This document shows positions 34,113 to 43,709 of a DNA stretch of 64,000 bases, piece by piece. This stretch comes from an uncultured Clostridia bacterium (GTDB taxonomy: Bacteria > Bacillota > Clostridia > UBA1381 > UBA9506), in NCBI GenBank assembly GCA_944393605.1, contig CALYAO010000097.1:1-64000 (forward strand). Direction: 5' to 3'. Made by a program: the position numbers and the translations under genes. Below the pieces are notes generated by a model, which saw nothing but the letters and a program-made list of their open reading frames with translations, was not told the origin of the DNA and did no database searches. Within the stretch, counting starts at the first letter, position 1; every line of letters begins with the position of its first letter.

Positions 34113-36599
34113 TTATGCCTCCGCATCCGCTTTCTTCGCCGCGGCACGGGGCTTTTTCTTGGGCTCGATCACAATGGCATCGTCTTTCGCCTTGACGACA
34201 ACCGAATCCCCTGCCTTGATCTTGCCCTCCAGCATCTGTTCGGCAAAGAGATCCTCAATCTTGGACTGAATCACCCGGCGGAGAGGCCGCGCGCCATACA
34301 CCGGGTCAAATCCCGCTTTGGCAACATAGTCCGCCGCGCTCTCATCCAGCTCGGCCGTAATGCCGTTGTCCGCCAGCCGGGAGAAGAGGTTGCGTACCAT
34401 GATATGCGCGATCTTTTTGATATCCTCTTCAGACAGCTGATGGAACACGATGATCTCATCCACACGGTTTAAAAACTCGGGACGGAATACCCGCTTGAGC
34501 TCTCCCATGACGTTTTCCTTGATCTTCTCATAGTCCTTATCCGCATCATCGGACGCCGCACCAAAGCCCAGCCGCTTCTGCTGGGTGATGTCCCGCGCAC
34601 CCACGTTGGAAGTCATGATGATGACGGTGTTTTTAAAGTCCACCTTGCGCCCCTGGGAGTCGGTGAGCTGCCCATCCTCCAGAATCTGGAGCAGCATGTT
34701 AAACACGTCGGGATGTGCCTTTTCGATCTCATCAAACAGCACGACCGAATAGGGCTTCCGGCGGATCTTCTCGGTGAGCTGTCCCCCTTCTTCATACCCG
34801 ACATACCCGGGAGGCGACCCCACCATACGGGATACCGAGTGCTTCTCCATATATTCGGACATGTCCAGCCGGACATAGGCGTTTTCATCCCCAAACAGCG
34901 CCTCGGCAAGTGCCTTGGTGAGCTCCGTCTTGCCGACGCCGGTGGGGCCCAGGAAGATAAAGGAGCCAATGGGCCGCTTGGGATCTTTCAGCCCAACGCG
35001 CCCGCGCCGCACCGCCTTGGCGACGGCCTTCACAGCCTCCTCCTGCCCGACGACACGCTGGTGCAGCACATCCTCCAGCTTTAAGAGCCGTTCGGTCTCC
35101 TCCTCGGCCAGCCGCTTGACGGGGATGCCCGTCCAGCCCGAGACCACCTCTGCAATCTCCTCTTCTCCAACGACCATCTTCGCAGAAGAATTGTTCTTCT
35201 GCCATGCCTCCTTCTGGCTGGCAATCTCGCTCGACAGCTTCTGCTCCTCATCCCGCAGGGTGGCTGCCTTTTCAAAGTCCTGCGCGTTGATGGCCTCCGC
35301 CTTCTCCTGCTTGAGCTTTGCCTGACGGCTCTCCAGCTCCTTTAAGTCGGGCGGCGCCGTAAAGGTCTTCAGCCGCACACGGGAGGCGGCCTCATCCATG
35401 AGGTCGATGGCCTTGTCGGGCAGATACCGGTCGGTCACATACCGAACCGACAGCTTGACGGCAGCAGCCAGCGCTTCATCTGTGATCTTGACGCCATGGT
35501 GCGCCTCATATTTATCCCGGAGCCCATGCAGAATTGCCAGCGCCTCCTCCTCGGACGGCTCGCCCACCGTCACGGGCTGGAACCGGCGCTCCAGCGCCGC
35601 ATCCTTTTCGATATACTTGCGGTATTCATCCAGTGTAGTTGCGCCAATGACCTGCATCTCGCCCCGTGCCAGCCTGGGTTTTAGGATGTTGGAGGCATCC
35701 ATCGCACCCTCCGCCGCGCCCGCGCCGATGATGGTGTGCAGCTCGTCGATGAACAGGATGATTTTCCCATCTGAAACAATCTCTTCCATCGCCTTTTTAA
35801 GGCGTTCTTCAAACTCGCCGCGGTATTTAGCGCCCGCGATCATGGAGGACAGATCCAGGCACACCACCCGCTTGTCCTTCAGCATCTCCGGGACATCCCC
35901 CGCGACGATGCGCTGGGCCAGGCCCTCTGCAATTGCCGTTTTGCCGACGCCCGGTTCCCCAATGAGGCAGGGGTTGTTCTTGGTGCGGCGGGAGAGGATC
36001 TGGATGACCCGCTCAATCTCGCCGTCCCGGCCCACCACGGGGTCGAACTTGCCTTCCGCGGCCATCTGGGTGAAATCGCGGCCAAACTCGTCCAGCGTCT
36101 TGGTGTCCCCCTTCTGTTTCATGCCGGGACCCTTCTGGCCCGCCGCTGTCAGGCTTTCTCCCGAAATGGCGGCCAGGATGTCGTTATAGAAATTGTGGGG
36201 CGGGATGCCCAGCTCGATCAAGATACGAACCGCAACACTCTCCCCTTCGCCAATCAGCCCCAAGAGCAGATGCTCGGTTCCCACATAGTTTTGGCCCAGC
36301 CGTGCGGCCTCCTGCATCGCAAGCTCCAGCACCCGCTTGCTGCGCGGCGTCAGCGAGATCTGCTCCGCCGAAAGCGGGCTGTTGACGCCGATGAGCTGGC
36401 CGATTTTATCCACGACCTTCTCCTCCGTCACGCCCGCATTGGCAAGGATCTTTGCCGCGACGCCGCTGTCCTCTTCGATCAGCCCCAACAGCAGGTGCTC
36501 CGTCCCCACATAGCCATGCCCCAGGCGCAGCGCCGCTTGGGACGCGAGCTGAATCACATGTTTTGCTTTATCCGTAAACCGACTGAAAAAATCCATCAT
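34113..36599 (-). CDS. clpC: ClpC-type AAA+ protease ATPase
   Basis: 828 aa from ATG 36599, seven bases after AAGGAGG; ATGs at 36605 and 36596 are alternatives. Unfolds substrates for ClpP. Two Clp-N repeats (about 3-145; [15 protein letters not shown] then [15 protein letters not shown]), first AAA module with GEPGVGKT, a UVR/M-domain coiled coil (about 420-470), and second AAA module with GPTGVGKT and the [16 protein letters not shown] block. The C-terminus is Lys/Ala-rich. Last gene of the ctsR-mcsA-mcsB-clpC operon and under CtsR control. McsB-phosphorylated proteins and CtsR itself are known targets of this system in Bacillus. Confidence 0.96.
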   Translation of the reverse strand: MMDFFSRFTDKAKHVIQLASQAALRLGHGYVGTEHLLLGLIEEDSGVAAKILANAGVTEEKVVDKIGQLIGVNSPLSAEQISLTPRSKRVLELAMQEAARLGQNYVGTEHLLLGLIGEGESVAVRILIELGIPPHNFYNDILAAISGESLTAAGQKGPGMKQKGDTKTLDEFGRDFTQMAAEGKFDPVVGRDGEIERVIQILSRRTKNNPCLIGEPGVGKTAIAEGLAQRIVAGDVPEMLKDKRVVCLDLSSMIAGAKYRGEFEERLKKAMEEIVSDGKIILFIDELHTIIGAGAAEGAMDASNILKPRLARGEMQVIGATTLDEYRKYIEKDAALERRFQPVTVGEPSEEEALAILHGLRDKYEAHHGVKITDEALAAAVKLSVRYVTDRYLPDKAIDLMDEAASRVRLKTFTAPPDLKELESRQAKLKQEKAEAINAQDFEKAATLRDEEQKLSSEIASQKEAWQKNNSSAKMVVGEEEIAEVVSGWTGIPVKRLAEEETERLLKLEDVLHQRVVGQEEAVKAVAKAVRRGRVGLKDPKRPIGSFIFLGPTGVGKTELTKALAEALFGDENAYVRLDMSEYMEKHSVSRMVGSPPGYVGYEEGGQLTEKIRRKPYSVVLFDEIEKAHPDVFNMLLQILEDGQLTDSQGRKVDFKNTVIIMTSNVGARDITQQKRLGFGAASDDADKDYEKIKENVMGELKRVFRPEFLNRVDEIIVFHQLSEEDIKKIAHIMVRNLFSRLADNGITAELDESAADYVAKAGFDPVYGARPLRRVIQSKIEDLFAEQMLEGKIKAGDSVVVKAKDDAIVIEPKKKPRAAAKKADAEA

Positions 36600-36637
36600 A
36601 TCCATTCCTCCTTCTCACAATTGCTATGAATCGCAAC

Positions 36638-37639
36638 TTATTGCGCGCCCAATACCGCTGCGGCCAAAGAAGCGCGCTTTTCATCCCGCTGCGCGGGGGT
36701 CAAATCTTTTCCATATGTTTCCATCAAATTGGCGGGTTCGGATTGGATCATGAGCTTGGTAAGGCTGCCAATGGACAGCCCCGGCAGAATGCCCAGGCTG
36801 ACGCCCAGCCGCACATCCGAAAGCAGATTCATGCACTCCCCGGATGTCAAGAGCTTTGCATACCGCAATGTGCCGTATGCGCGCCAGACGCGGTCTTCCA
36901 ATTGCAGCTTATTGGCCCCATAGAGCTGCGTCCGCTCCGAACGCTCCAGCTCGGTAACCTGCCCAACGACCTCCTTGAGCCGGCCAATGATCTCCCGTTC
37001 GGACAGGCCCAGCGTGACCTGGTTGGAAAACTGGTACAGGCACCCCGATGCTTCCGTGCCTTCCCCATAAAAGCCCCGCACCGTGATCCCCAGCTTGGGG
37101 ACTGCCGCCATGATATTGCGCAGCTTGCCGCTCATGGACAGGGCGGGCAGATGCAGCATGACGGATGCGCGCAGGCCGGTGCCCACATTGGTGGGGCAAT
37201 GGGTCAGATACCCAAACTCGCCCGAAAACGCATAGTCCACCTGCTCTCCGATGAGGTCATCCACCCGGTCTGCCGTCTGATACGCTTCGTCCAGCGCCAA
37301 CCCCGGCAGGATACATTGGATGCGGATGTGGTCCTCCTCCCCTAGCATGATGGCGGTGGTCTTGTCCTCCCCCAGCAGCAGCGTCCCGCCATACTGGGCC
37401 AGCTGCTGGCTGATGAGATGCTGCTCTAGGAGCGCCTGTCTGTCTGTCCCGTCCAGCGCATCCACCGCGATGGTTTCGTAGGGGAAGCTGCCCCGGTCCA
37501 GCGCCGCCTTCACCTGTTCGGTAATCTGCCCAACCTGTTCCGCAGACGGGCGAAAGGGGAAATCTTTGCAGTTTCGTGCCAACCGCACACGCGTGGAGAC
37601 GACCACGTCGTCCCCCGCCGTTTCATACCAAACACTCAT
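36638..37639 (-). CDS. mcsB: Protein-arginine kinase
   Basis: 333 aa, phosphagen-kinase fold. Phosphorylates arginines on proteins for ClpCP degradation and acts on CtsR. Signatures: STRVRLARNCKDFPF near residue 15 and CPTNVGTGLRASVMLHLPAL near residue 167, which holds the active-site Cys. The start overlaps the mcsA stop by four bases (ATGA), so the two are translationally coupled. Confidence 0.95.
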   Translation of the reverse strand: MSVWYETAGDDVVVSTRVRLARNCKDFPFRPSAEQVGQITEQVKAALDRGSFPYETIAVDALDGTDRQALLEQHLISQQLAQYGGTLLLGEDKTTAIMLGEEDHIRIQCILPGLALDEAYQTADRVDDLIGEQVDYAFSGEFGYLTHCPTNVGTGLRASVMLHLPALSMSGKLRNIMAAVPKLGITVRGFYGEGTEASGCLYQFSNQVTLGLSEREIIGRLKEVVGQVTELERSERTQLYGANKLQLEDRVWRAYGTLRYAKLLTSGECMNLLSDVRLGVSLGILPGLSIGSLTKLMIQSEPANLMETYGKDLTPAQRDEKRASLAAAVLGAQ

Positions 37640-38151
37640 TTTGTGTCCCCTCCGTCCTGTTCCAGTTTTTTGATCTCATCCCGCAGGATGGCCGCCCGCT
37701 CATACTCCTCATTGGCAATGGCACGGCTCAGCTCCATCTTTTTCTCCTCTAAAACGCTCTTGACGTGCACCTTGCCCGCCAGCCGCGCAGGCACCTTGCC
37801 CGTGTGGGCCGCCCGGCCATGCAGTTTTTTGAGCGTCTCGGGCAGGTAGGGCGCAAACACGTCATAACAGTGCGCGCACCCAAACCGGCCGCCGCTTGCA
37901 AACTGCTCCATGGTCATGCCGCATTCATCGCATGCCGCACGGCTGGGCGCCGCGGTCTGCATCAGGCCCGCAGTCCCCAAAAAGCCCTGGCCCATGAAGT
38001 GATTGATGAAGCTCTCGGGGGAAAACGCATGCAGCGAGAGGTTCATCTCCTTTGCGCAATCGCTGCACACATGCAGTTCCTTTTTCTCTCCGTTGATCTC
38101 CTGCGAATAATATACGTTTGCCGGATTTTTATGACACCGTTCACACAACAT
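37636..38151 (-). CDS. mcsA: McsA, zinc-finger activator of McsB
   Basis: 171 aa. Four CxxC motifs: MLCERCHK, HVCSDCAK, ACDECGMT and FGCAHCYD, which bind zinc. The C-terminus is a UVR-type helical hairpin (MELSRAIANEEYERAAILRDEI). Activates the McsB kinase and stabilises CtsR control. It lies 14 bases after ctsR and overlaps mcsB. Confidence 0.94.
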   Translation of the reverse strand: MLCERCHKNPANVYYSQEINGEKKELHVCSDCAKEMNLSLHAFSPESFINHFMGQGFLGTAGLMQTAAPSRAACDECGMTMEQFASGGRFGCAHCYDVFAPYLPETLKKLHGRAAHTGKVPARLAGKVHVKSVLEEKKMELSRAIANEEYERAAILRDEIKKLEQDGGDTK

Positions 38152-38164
38152 AATGAAAACCTCC

Positions 38165-38620
38165 TTATCTGCTCTTTGCTTCCAACAGCGCCAGTAACAT
38201 ATTTTTGAGCACCGCCGCCCGGACGCCGTCCCGGTTCCCTGTGCCCAAGCTGCGATCGCTCACAGCAGCCAGCATAATACATGCCTCGCTATGACTGATA
38301 ATCCCTGCCTCAAACAGGTTGGTGATAAACACCTGCGCCGTCTTCCCATCCAGCGTTTCCCCAATGCTGTTTACCACATGCATCAGGTATTCGCTCTTTG
38401 TGACAGTGACGCGGCGAATCTTGATGTATCCGCCGCCGCCCCGCTTGGACTCCACAATGTATCCCCGCTCGGGTGTGAACCGGGTGGCAATCACATAGTT
38501 AATCTGGGACGGCACACAGCCAAAGCTGTTCGCCAGGTCGTTCCGCTGCAGCTCCGCCGCGCCGCCGCCTGTCCGAAGTGCGTCGTAAATAAACTCCGCA
38601 ATCATGTCCGAGATCCCCAT
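38165..38620 (-). CDS. ctsR: CtsR, class III heat-shock repressor
   Basis: 151 aa from ATG 38620, with GGGGTGAT upstream; a longer frame begins inside the leader. N-terminal winged helix with LQRNDLANSFGCVPSQINYVI, then RFTPERGYIVESKRGGGGYIKI, the conserved glycine-rich wing. It binds RGTCAAA repeats and represses its own operon. Two such boxes flank its promoter. Confidence 0.95.
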   Translation of the reverse strand: MGISDMIAEFIYDALRTGGGAAELQRNDLANSFGCVPSQINYVIATRFTPERGYIVESKRGGGGYIKIRRVTVTKSEYLMHVVNSIGETLDGKTAQVFITNLFEAGIISHSEACIMLAAVSDRSLGTGNRDGVRAAVLKNMLLALLEAKSR

Positions 38621-38656
38621 GTCATCACCCCTTTTCTCCATTTTTATCTTTTTGAC

Positions 38657-38673
38657 TTTGACTTACTTTGACC
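38657..38673 (-). promoter_or_regulatory. CtsR operator 1
   Basis: Minus-strand GGTCAAA-GTA-AGTCAAA, the CtsR heptad direct repeat with 3-bp spacing; another AGTCAAA heptad (38651-38657) abuts it. It lies between the promoter and ctsR. Confidence 0.92.
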
Positions 38674-38705
38674 TTTTTCAAACACCTCTTTTTTGTTACA
38701 ACTAT

Positions 38706-38733
38706 ATTATACACCCTTTTTATCAAAAGTCAA
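38706..38733 (-). promoter_or_regulatory. Promoter of ctsR operon
   Basis: Minus strand TTGACT (38728-38733), 16-bp spacer, TATAAT (38706-38711). The -35 box lies within CtsR operator 2. Confidence 0.8.
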
Positions 38734-38744
38734 GAAAGGTCAAA
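38728..38744 (+). promoter_or_regulatory. CtsR operator 2
   Basis: Plus-strand AGTCAAG-AAA-GGTCAAA. Opposite orientation to operator 1, so the promoter is held between two boxes. Confidence 0.85.
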
Positions 38745-38815
38745 CAGTGTTTACAGATTGTTCAAATTTTCCTGCCATTTCGGACACCATCTGCCAAATT
38801 GGGATCAAATGAGAC

Positions 38816-38844
38816 TTGCACCCCCAATCAATGGGGTATATAAT
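38816..38844 (+). promoter_or_regulatory. Promoter of mutY
   Basis: TTGCAC (38816-38821), 17-bp spacer containing CCCC/GGGG, TATAAT (38839-38844). Confidence 0.75.
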
Positions 38845-38919
38845 AGAAGTGATGCACAGAGGAAGGCCACTGCATACGCGCCCCTCTGAAACGTACGTAT
38901 GAAGAAAGGAACCATCAAA

Positions 38920-39978
38920 ATGACCCCAAACAACCTGCCTTCCCTGGCACCCATTGTCCCGCCCCTGCTCGACTGGTATGCCGCAAGCGCCCGCGTCCTG
39001 CCCTGGCGCTCCGATCCGACACCTTACCGGGTCTGGGTCTCGGAGATCATGCTCCAGCAGACGCGGGTGGAGGCGGTCAAGCCATACTTTGAGCGGTTCA
39101 TGGCGGCCCTCCCCGACATCCCCGCGCTTGCGGCCGTGGAGGAAGACACGCTCCTCAAGCTGTGGGAAGGGCTGGGGTATTACAGCCGGGCGCGCAATCT
39201 CAAAAAGGCGGCACAGCTCCTATGCGAGCGGCACGGAGGCCAGCTGCCCGCTTCGGTGGAGGCGCTCTGTGCCCTGCCCGGCATCGGTCCCTATACGGCG
39301 GGCGCCATCGCCTCCATCGCATTTGGCATCCCCGCGCCCGCGGTGGACGGCAATGTGCTGCGCGTGGTATCGCGCATCCTGGCATACGAGGCGGACATCG
39401 CCACCCCCGCCGCAAAGACCGCTATCACACAGGCGGTTGCGGCCGTCATCCCCGAAGGGCACGCCGGTGCATTCACACAGGCGCTCATGGAGCTGGGGGC
39501 GATGGTGTGCCTGCCCGTCGGTGCGGCACACTGTGCGGACTGCCCCGTGCGTATGCACTGCGAGGGCCACCGGCGGGATATGGTGGACCGGCTGCCCGTG
39601 AAAGCGCCCAAAAAGCCCCGCCGGGTGGAGCACAAGACGGTGTTCGTGCTCTACGACGGTCCCCGCACCGCCCTGCGCAAACGCAAGGCAGGCGGGCTCT
39701 TGGGCGGCATGTGGGAGCTGCCCAATGCGGACGGCGAACTCACCCCCGACCAAGCCGAAGAGGTGCTGGCGCAGTGGGGCATTAGAGGCGCGCTCACCTC
39801 GCTGCCCGCCGCCAAACACATCTTCACCCACGTGGAATGGCACATGGTGGGGTATCGCGTACAGGTAACCCAAATTTTGGAAAACCCGCACCTGGTCTGG
39901 GTGGAAAAACAAGCCCTATCCGAACAGTATGCCCTTCCGACGGCCTTCCGGGCCTACATGCCCTTTGCAAATAGATAA
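38920..39978 (+). CDS. mutY: A/G-specific adenine glycosylase
   Basis: 352 aa from ATG 38920, eight bases after AAAGGA; ATG 38899 lacks a ribosome site. It removes adenine paired with 8-oxoguanine. Signatures: LPWRSDPTPYRVWVSEIMLQQTRV, helix-hairpin-helix LPGIGPYTAGAIAS, catalytic Asp in AVDGNVLRV, and a [4Fe-4S] loop. In that loop the first two Cys are seven residues apart (CLPVGAAHC) instead of the usual six, then CxxC and Cx5C as expected. A Nudix-like C-terminal domain (about 215-345; GLLGGMWELP) recognises 8-oxoG. Confidence 0.94.
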   Translation: MTPNNLPSLAPIVPPLLDWYAASARVLPWRSDPTPYRVWVSEIMLQQTRVEAVKPYFERFMAALPDIPALAAVEEDTLLKLWEGLGYYSRARNLKKAAQLLCERHGGQLPASVEALCALPGIGPYTAGAIASIAFGIPAPAVDGNVLRVVSRILAYEADIATPAAKTAITQAVAAVIPEGHAGAFTQALMELGAMVCLPVGAAHCADCPVRMHCEGHRRDMVDRLPVKAPKKPRRVEHKTVFVLYDGPRTALRKRKAGGLLGGMWELPNADGELTPDQAEEVLAQWGIRGALTSLPAAKHIFTHVEWHMVGYRVQVTQILENPHLVWVEKQALSEQYALPTAFRAYMPFANR

Positions 39979-40012
39979 AAGAAGGTGTGCGTGCCAACGC
40001 ACACCTTCTTTT
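39979..40012. terminator. Bidirectional terminator between mutY and the coat gene
   Basis: AAAAGAAGGTGTGCGT pairs with ACGCACACCTTCTTTT around GCCA. Confidence 0.9.
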
Positions 40013-40292
40013 ATCCCAGCTGACTGTTTGTAAATTTTTTGCGCGTCTGGTTGATCTGGTTTTGGTCCGCCTGTTTGACCTGATACCACCCCCGCTCCTG
40101 CATCTGCGCAAACAACTCCGCATGGATCTCATGCTCGTCTTTTAACAGGTTCAAAAACGTGGAGCGCAGCTGGCTGCTGGTTGCCTCGTTGGCACAGTTG
40201 TTGTAATTTGCGTCCATGAGCTTCTGGCTGGCAATGGCATCATCCATCATCTCCTGGTCGGTCATCATCTGCCTGCTTGGCCCGTCATTCAT
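40011..40292 (-). CDS. CotF-family spore coat protein
   Basis: 93 aa. It reads MTDQEMMDDAIASQKLM then NNCANEATSSQLRSTFLNLL and DEHEIHAELFAQMQERGWY, the helical CotF/ferritin-like pattern, and ends with QVKQADQNQINQ. Expected in the spore coat; indicates a sporulating host. Seen with a second coat-like gene 15 bases upstream. Confidence 0.88.
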   Translation of the reverse strand: MNDGPSRQMMTDQEMMDDAIASQKLMDANYNNCANEATSSQLRSTFLNLLKDEHEIHAELFAQMQERGWYQVKQADQNQINQTRKKFTNSQLG

Positions 40293-40307
40293 CTTCGTCC
40301 CCCTCCT

Positions 40308-40490
40308 CTACTGCAGGTACCCCATCAGCGTGTTAAAATGCTGCTGGTGTTTGTCCGCAATCTGGTTACACTTGATCTTGAGCTGTGCGTCGGTGCACTG
40401 GCTGGCAAAAGCGCGGTACTTCTTGGTGAGCACCTGTTCATAGCCCAGCTGGTCCTCCAGCAGGGACAGTTCCTTGGTGGTGAGATTCAT
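40308..40490 (-). CDS. Small CotF-like partner protein
   Basis: 60 aa: MNLTTKELSLLEDQLGYEQVL followed by KYRAFASQCTDAQLK and KHQQHFNTLMGYLQ. This pattern is the N-terminal half-type coat protein commonly paired with CotF. An AAAGGAG site lies just upstream. It forms a two-gene operon with the 93-aa gene; a TATAAT (40551-40556, minus) lacks a clear -35, so a sporulation sigma factor may be used. Confidence 0.8.
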   Translation of the reverse strand: MNLTTKELSLLEDQLGYEQVLTKKYRAFASQCTDAQLKIKCNQIADKHQQHFNTLMGYLQ

Positions 40491-40508
40491 ACCATGGGTC
40501 TCCTTTCA

Positions 40509-40529
40509 TGTGATCGCTTATCGATCACA
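40509..40529 (-). promoter_or_regulatory. Perfect 8-bp dyad in the coat-gene leader
   Basis: TGTGATCG-N5-CGATCACA, immediately before the ribosome site. It may be an operator or an mRNA stem-loop. Half-sites resemble CRP but the spacing is wrong. Confidence 0.4.
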
Positions 40530-40624
40530 GTATTTCCCTTTTGCGCCTCCATTATACAAGTAGCTGTTTTTTGACTTTGTGCGGCGCAGAGGCACACGTT
40601 TTCTGCTTTTACAGTATCAAACGA

Positions 40625-40653
40625 GTGACAAAAGCAAATTTTTTTGATATAAT
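40625..40653 (+). promoter_or_regulatory. Promoter of leuCDB
   Basis: GTGACA (40625-40630), 17-bp spacer, TATAAT (40648-40653). The leader holds a short CCCGC/GCGGG hairpin but no T-box or leader peptide. Confidence 0.8.
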
Positions 40654-40704
40654 AAAGAAAAAACAGGCCCGCCACATGCGGGACATTTTTGGGAGGTGCA
40701 TGCC

Positions 40705-41958
40705 ATGGGGATGACCATGACGCAACAGATTTTGGCAAAAAAGGCGGGGCTGCCCCAAGTTGCGGCGGGACAGCTGATTCTTGCGGAAGCGGACATGGTG
40801 CTGGGCAACGATATCACCGCGCCCGTCGCCATTGAGGCGTTTTACGAAATGGGCGCAGACCGCGTGTTTGACAAGGAAAAAATCGCGCTGGTACCCGACC
40901 ACTTCTGCCCCAACAAGGACATCAAGTCCGCGCAGCAGGCCAAGCGCATGCGGGAATTTGCGCATGCGCAGGGCATCGTCCACTACTTTGAGGTGGGCGA
41001 GATGGGGATTGAACATGCACTTCTGCCCGAAAAGGGCCTGGTGACCGCGGGGGATCTCGTCGTCGGCGCGGATTCGCACACCTGCACCTACGGGGCGCTG
41101 GGCGCGTTTTCCACCGGCGTGGGCAGCACCGACATGGCGGGCGCCATGGCGATGGGCAAGGTGTGGCTCAAAGTCCCTTCTGCCATCCAAGTCCGCCTCA
41201 CCGGGAAGCTCAATCCCTGGGTGAGCGGCAAGGACGTCATCTTGCACCTGATCGGCATACTGGGTGTGGACGGCGCGCTGTACCAGTCGCTGGAGTTTAC
41301 AGGGGACGGCGTTTCATCCCTCAGCATGGACGACCGGCTGAGCATGGCCAACATGGCCATCGAAGCGGGGGCGAAAAACGGCATCTTCCCGGTGGACGAC
41401 AGAACGCTTGCCTACCTTTCGGAACATCATGCCAAGCCGCCCATCTCCTATGCACCTGATCCCGACGCGGACTATACGCGGACCATCCACCTTGACCTCT
41501 CTGCCATCCGGCCCACGGTGGCCTTCCCCCACCTGCCCGAAAATACCCGCACGGTGGACGAAGCGGGAGAGGTTCCCATCGACCAAGTGGTCATCGGGTC
41601 CTGCACCAACGGGCGCATCTCCGACCTGCGCGTGGCTGCGGCCGTGCTGGCGGGGCGGCATGTCGCGGTCCGCACCATCATCCTGCCCGCCACACAGGCC
41701 ATTTACTTGCAGGCCATGGAGGAAGGGCTGCTGCGGCAGTTCATTGAGGCGGGCGCCGTGGTGTCCACCCCGACCTGCGGGCCCTGCCTGGGCGGGTACA
41801 TGGGCATCTTGGCCGACGGGGAACGGTGCGTGGCGACCACCAACCGGAACTTCGTGGGACGCATGGGGCACCCCGGCAGCGAGGTGTATCTCGCCAGCCC
41901 GGCGGTGGCGGCGGCATCGGCGGTAGCGGGCAGGATCGCAAGCCCCGAGGCGCTTTGA
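40705..41958 (+). CDS. leuC: 3-isopropylmalate dehydratase large subunit
   Basis: 417 aa from ATG 40705, eight bases after GGGAGG. Isomerises 2- to 3-isopropylmalate with a [4Fe-4S] cluster held by Cys in VIGSCTNGR and in TCGPCLGG. The ~420-aa length is the HacA/archaeal-type LeuC, shorter than the E. coli 466-aa form, and works with a small separate LeuD. First of three leucine genes. Confidence 0.93.
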   Translation: MGMTMTQQILAKKAGLPQVAAGQLILAEADMVLGNDITAPVAIEAFYEMGADRVFDKEKIALVPDHFCPNKDIKSAQQAKRMREFAHAQGIVHYFEVGEMGIEHALLPEKGLVTAGDLVVGADSHTCTYGALGAFSTGVGSTDMAGAMAMGKVWLKVPSAIQVRLTGKLNPWVSGKDVILHLIGILGVDGALYQSLEFTGDGVSSLSMDDRLSMANMAIEAGAKNGIFPVDDRTLAYLSEHHAKPPISYAPDPDADYTRTIHLDLSAIRPTVAFPHLPENTRTVDEAGEVPIDQVVIGSCTNGRISDLRVAAAVLAGRHVAVRTIILPATQAIYLQAMEEGLLRQFIEAGAVVSTPTCGPCLGGYMGILADGERCVATTNRNFVGRMGHPGSEVYLASPAVAAASAVAGRIASPEAL

Positions 41959-41977
41959 CAAAGGGAGGAGAAGGAAA

Positions 41978-42484
41978 ATGAACGCAAAAGGCACCGTTTT
42001 GAGATATGGGGACAACGTGGATACCGACGTCATCATCCCCGCACGTTACCTCAACACCAGTGACCGAGCAGAACTCGCCAAGCACTGCATGGAGGACATT
42101 GATCCCACCTTTGTGACCCGGGTGAAGCCGGGAGACATCCTGGTGGGCGGGCGCAACTTCGGGTGCGGCTCCTCCCGGGAGCACGCCCCCATCGCCATCG
42201 CCGCCAGCGGGATCGCATGCGTCGTGGCCGAGTCCTTCGCGCGGATTTTTTACCGCAACGCCATCAACATCGGCCTGCCCATTTTGGAATGTGCGGATAT
42301 CGGGAAAGCGGAAACGGGGGATACGCTCGCCATCGACTTTGACACCGGAAAAATCCAAAACCTCACCCGGGGCGAGACCTATGCCGCCGCCCCCTTCCCG
42401 CCCTTTATGAAGGAACTCATGGCACAGGGGGGACTGACGGGCTATGTCCGGTCCATGCTGCAAAAGGGGGGCGAAAGGGCATGA
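41978..42484 (+). CDS. leuD: 3-isopropylmalate dehydratase small subunit
   Basis: 168 aa. [11 protein letters not shown] and [15 protein letters not shown] are the swivel-domain signatures. Pairs with LeuC to isomerise isopropylmalate. Its stop overlaps the leuB start by four bases. Confidence 0.93.
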   Translation: MNAKGTVLRYGDNVDTDVIIPARYLNTSDRAELAKHCMEDIDPTFVTRVKPGDILVGGRNFGCGSSREHAPIAIAASGIACVVAESFARIFYRNAINIGLPILECADIGKAETGDTLAIDFDTGKIQNLTRGETYAAAPFPPFMKELMAQGGLTGYVRSMLQKGGERA

Positions 42485-43539
42485 CCTACCACATTGCGGT
42501 CATCCGCGGGGACGGCATCGGCCCCGAGATCATCGACGCGGCGCTGTGTGTCCTAAACCGTGTGGGTACGCGGTTTGGGCACGCCTTTCATTACCAATTT
42601 GTGGAAGCCGGCGGCTGTGCCATCGACCGCTATGGCGTACCGCTGCCCGATGAGAGCCTGGCGGCCTGCAAGGCGAGCGACGCGGTGTTGCTGGGTGCGG
42701 TCGGCGGACCCAAGTGGGATACGCTGCCTGATGACATGCGGCCCGAAAAGGCATTGCTGGGCCTTCGCAAGGAGCTGGGGCTGTTCGCCAATCTCCGCCC
42801 TGCCACCCTGCTGCCCGAGCTGGCAGACGCCTCCCCCCTGAAAGACCGCGTGATCGGGGACGGCCTGGATCTTCTGGTGGTACGGGAGCTCACAGGCGGC
42901 ATCTACTTTGGGGACCACGGGACAGGGGAGGACTATGCCTTTGACACCGAAACCTATCACACCTACGAGGTGGAACGCATTGCGCGGTGCGCCTTCTCCC
43001 TTGCCAGGGAGCGGCGGGGGCATCTCACCTCGGTGGACAAGGCCAACGTCCTGACCAGCTCCAAGCTGTGGCGCAGGGTGGTCACGGAGGTGGCCGCAGA
43101 CTTTCCCGACGTGCGACTGGACCACCTATATGTGGACAACGCCGCCATGCAGCTTGCGACCCATCCACGGCAGTTTGACGTCATCCTGACCAGCAACCTG
43201 TTCGGGGACATCCTGTCCGACCTCGCCGCGACCATCACAGGGTCCATCGGCATGCTGCCCTCCGCCAGCCTGGGGGAAGGCACCTGCGGCATGTATGAGC
43301 CCATCCACGGCTCCGCGCCCGACATTGCGGGGCAAAACAGGGCCAACCCCTTGGCCACCATCCTGTCCGCCGCCATGCTGCTGCGCAGCTCGCTGGGACT
43401 GAGCGAGGAGGCCGGCGCGGTAGAACGTGCCGTTCAGGCCGTGCTGCAGAAAGGGTACCGCACCGCCGACCTGGCGGCGGCCGGCGACGCCGTGCTGGGG
43501 ACCCGGGAGATGGGGGAACAAGTGGCAGCGCTGCTATAG
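42481..43539 (+). CDS. leuB: 3-isopropylmalate dehydrogenase
   Basis: 352 aa. Oxidatively decarboxylates 3-isopropylmalate with NAD+. Signatures: [17 protein letters not shown], the [16 protein letters not shown] loop, and [16 protein letters not shown] near the C-terminus. Start by ATGA overlap with leuD. leuA is not in the window. Confidence 0.95.
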   Translation: MTYHIAVIRGDGIGPEIIDAALCVLNRVGTRFGHAFHYQFVEAGGCAIDRYGVPLPDESLAACKASDAVLLGAVGGPKWDTLPDDMRPEKALLGLRKELGLFANLRPATLLPELADASPLKDRVIGDGLDLLVVRELTGGIYFGDHGTGEDYAFDTETYHTYEVERIARCAFSLARERRGHLTSVDKANVLTSSKLWRRVVTEVAADFPDVRLDHLYVDNAAMQLATHPRQFDVILTSNLFGDILSDLAATITGSIGMLPSASLGEGTCGMYEPIHGSAPDIAGQNRANPLATILSAAMLLRSSLGLSEEAGAVERAVQAVLQKGYRTADLAAAGDAVLGTREMGEQVAALL

Positions 43540-43547
43540 ACAAAACG

Positions 43548-43577
43548 CAAAAAGAGGGTCACCGCCCTCTTTTTTTG
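43548..43577 (+). terminator. Terminator of leuCDB
   Basis: AAAAAGAGGG pairs with CCCTCTTTTTTT, nine bases after the leuB stop. Confidence 0.9.
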
Positions 43578-43642
43578 TGCCCATTGATGCTGCAATACGC
43601 GATATGTGGCACCCAACAATTGGAAATTTTTTCTGATTCCTA

Positions 43643-43672
43643 TTGACAAGCCCTCCCGCGTTCGGATACAAT
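43643..43672 (+). promoter_or_regulatory. Promoter of the YpsA-like gene
   Basis: TTGACA (43643-43648), 18-bp spacer, TACAAT (43667-43672). The ATG at 43677 would lie at or before +1, so translation starts later. Confidence 0.75.
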
Positions 43673-43709
43673 ATACATGATTTGGTACAATGGGAGCGGA
43701 GGGGATCAT

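Noticed and set aside
40509-40529. CRP-binding site
   Set aside because: Half-sites look similar (TGTGA/TCACA) but the spacer is 11 instead of 6 bases.
40654-40704. T-box or leucine attenuator before leuC
   Set aside because: The leader is only about 45 bases with a 5-bp hairpin; no specifier loop, T-box sequence or leader peptide.
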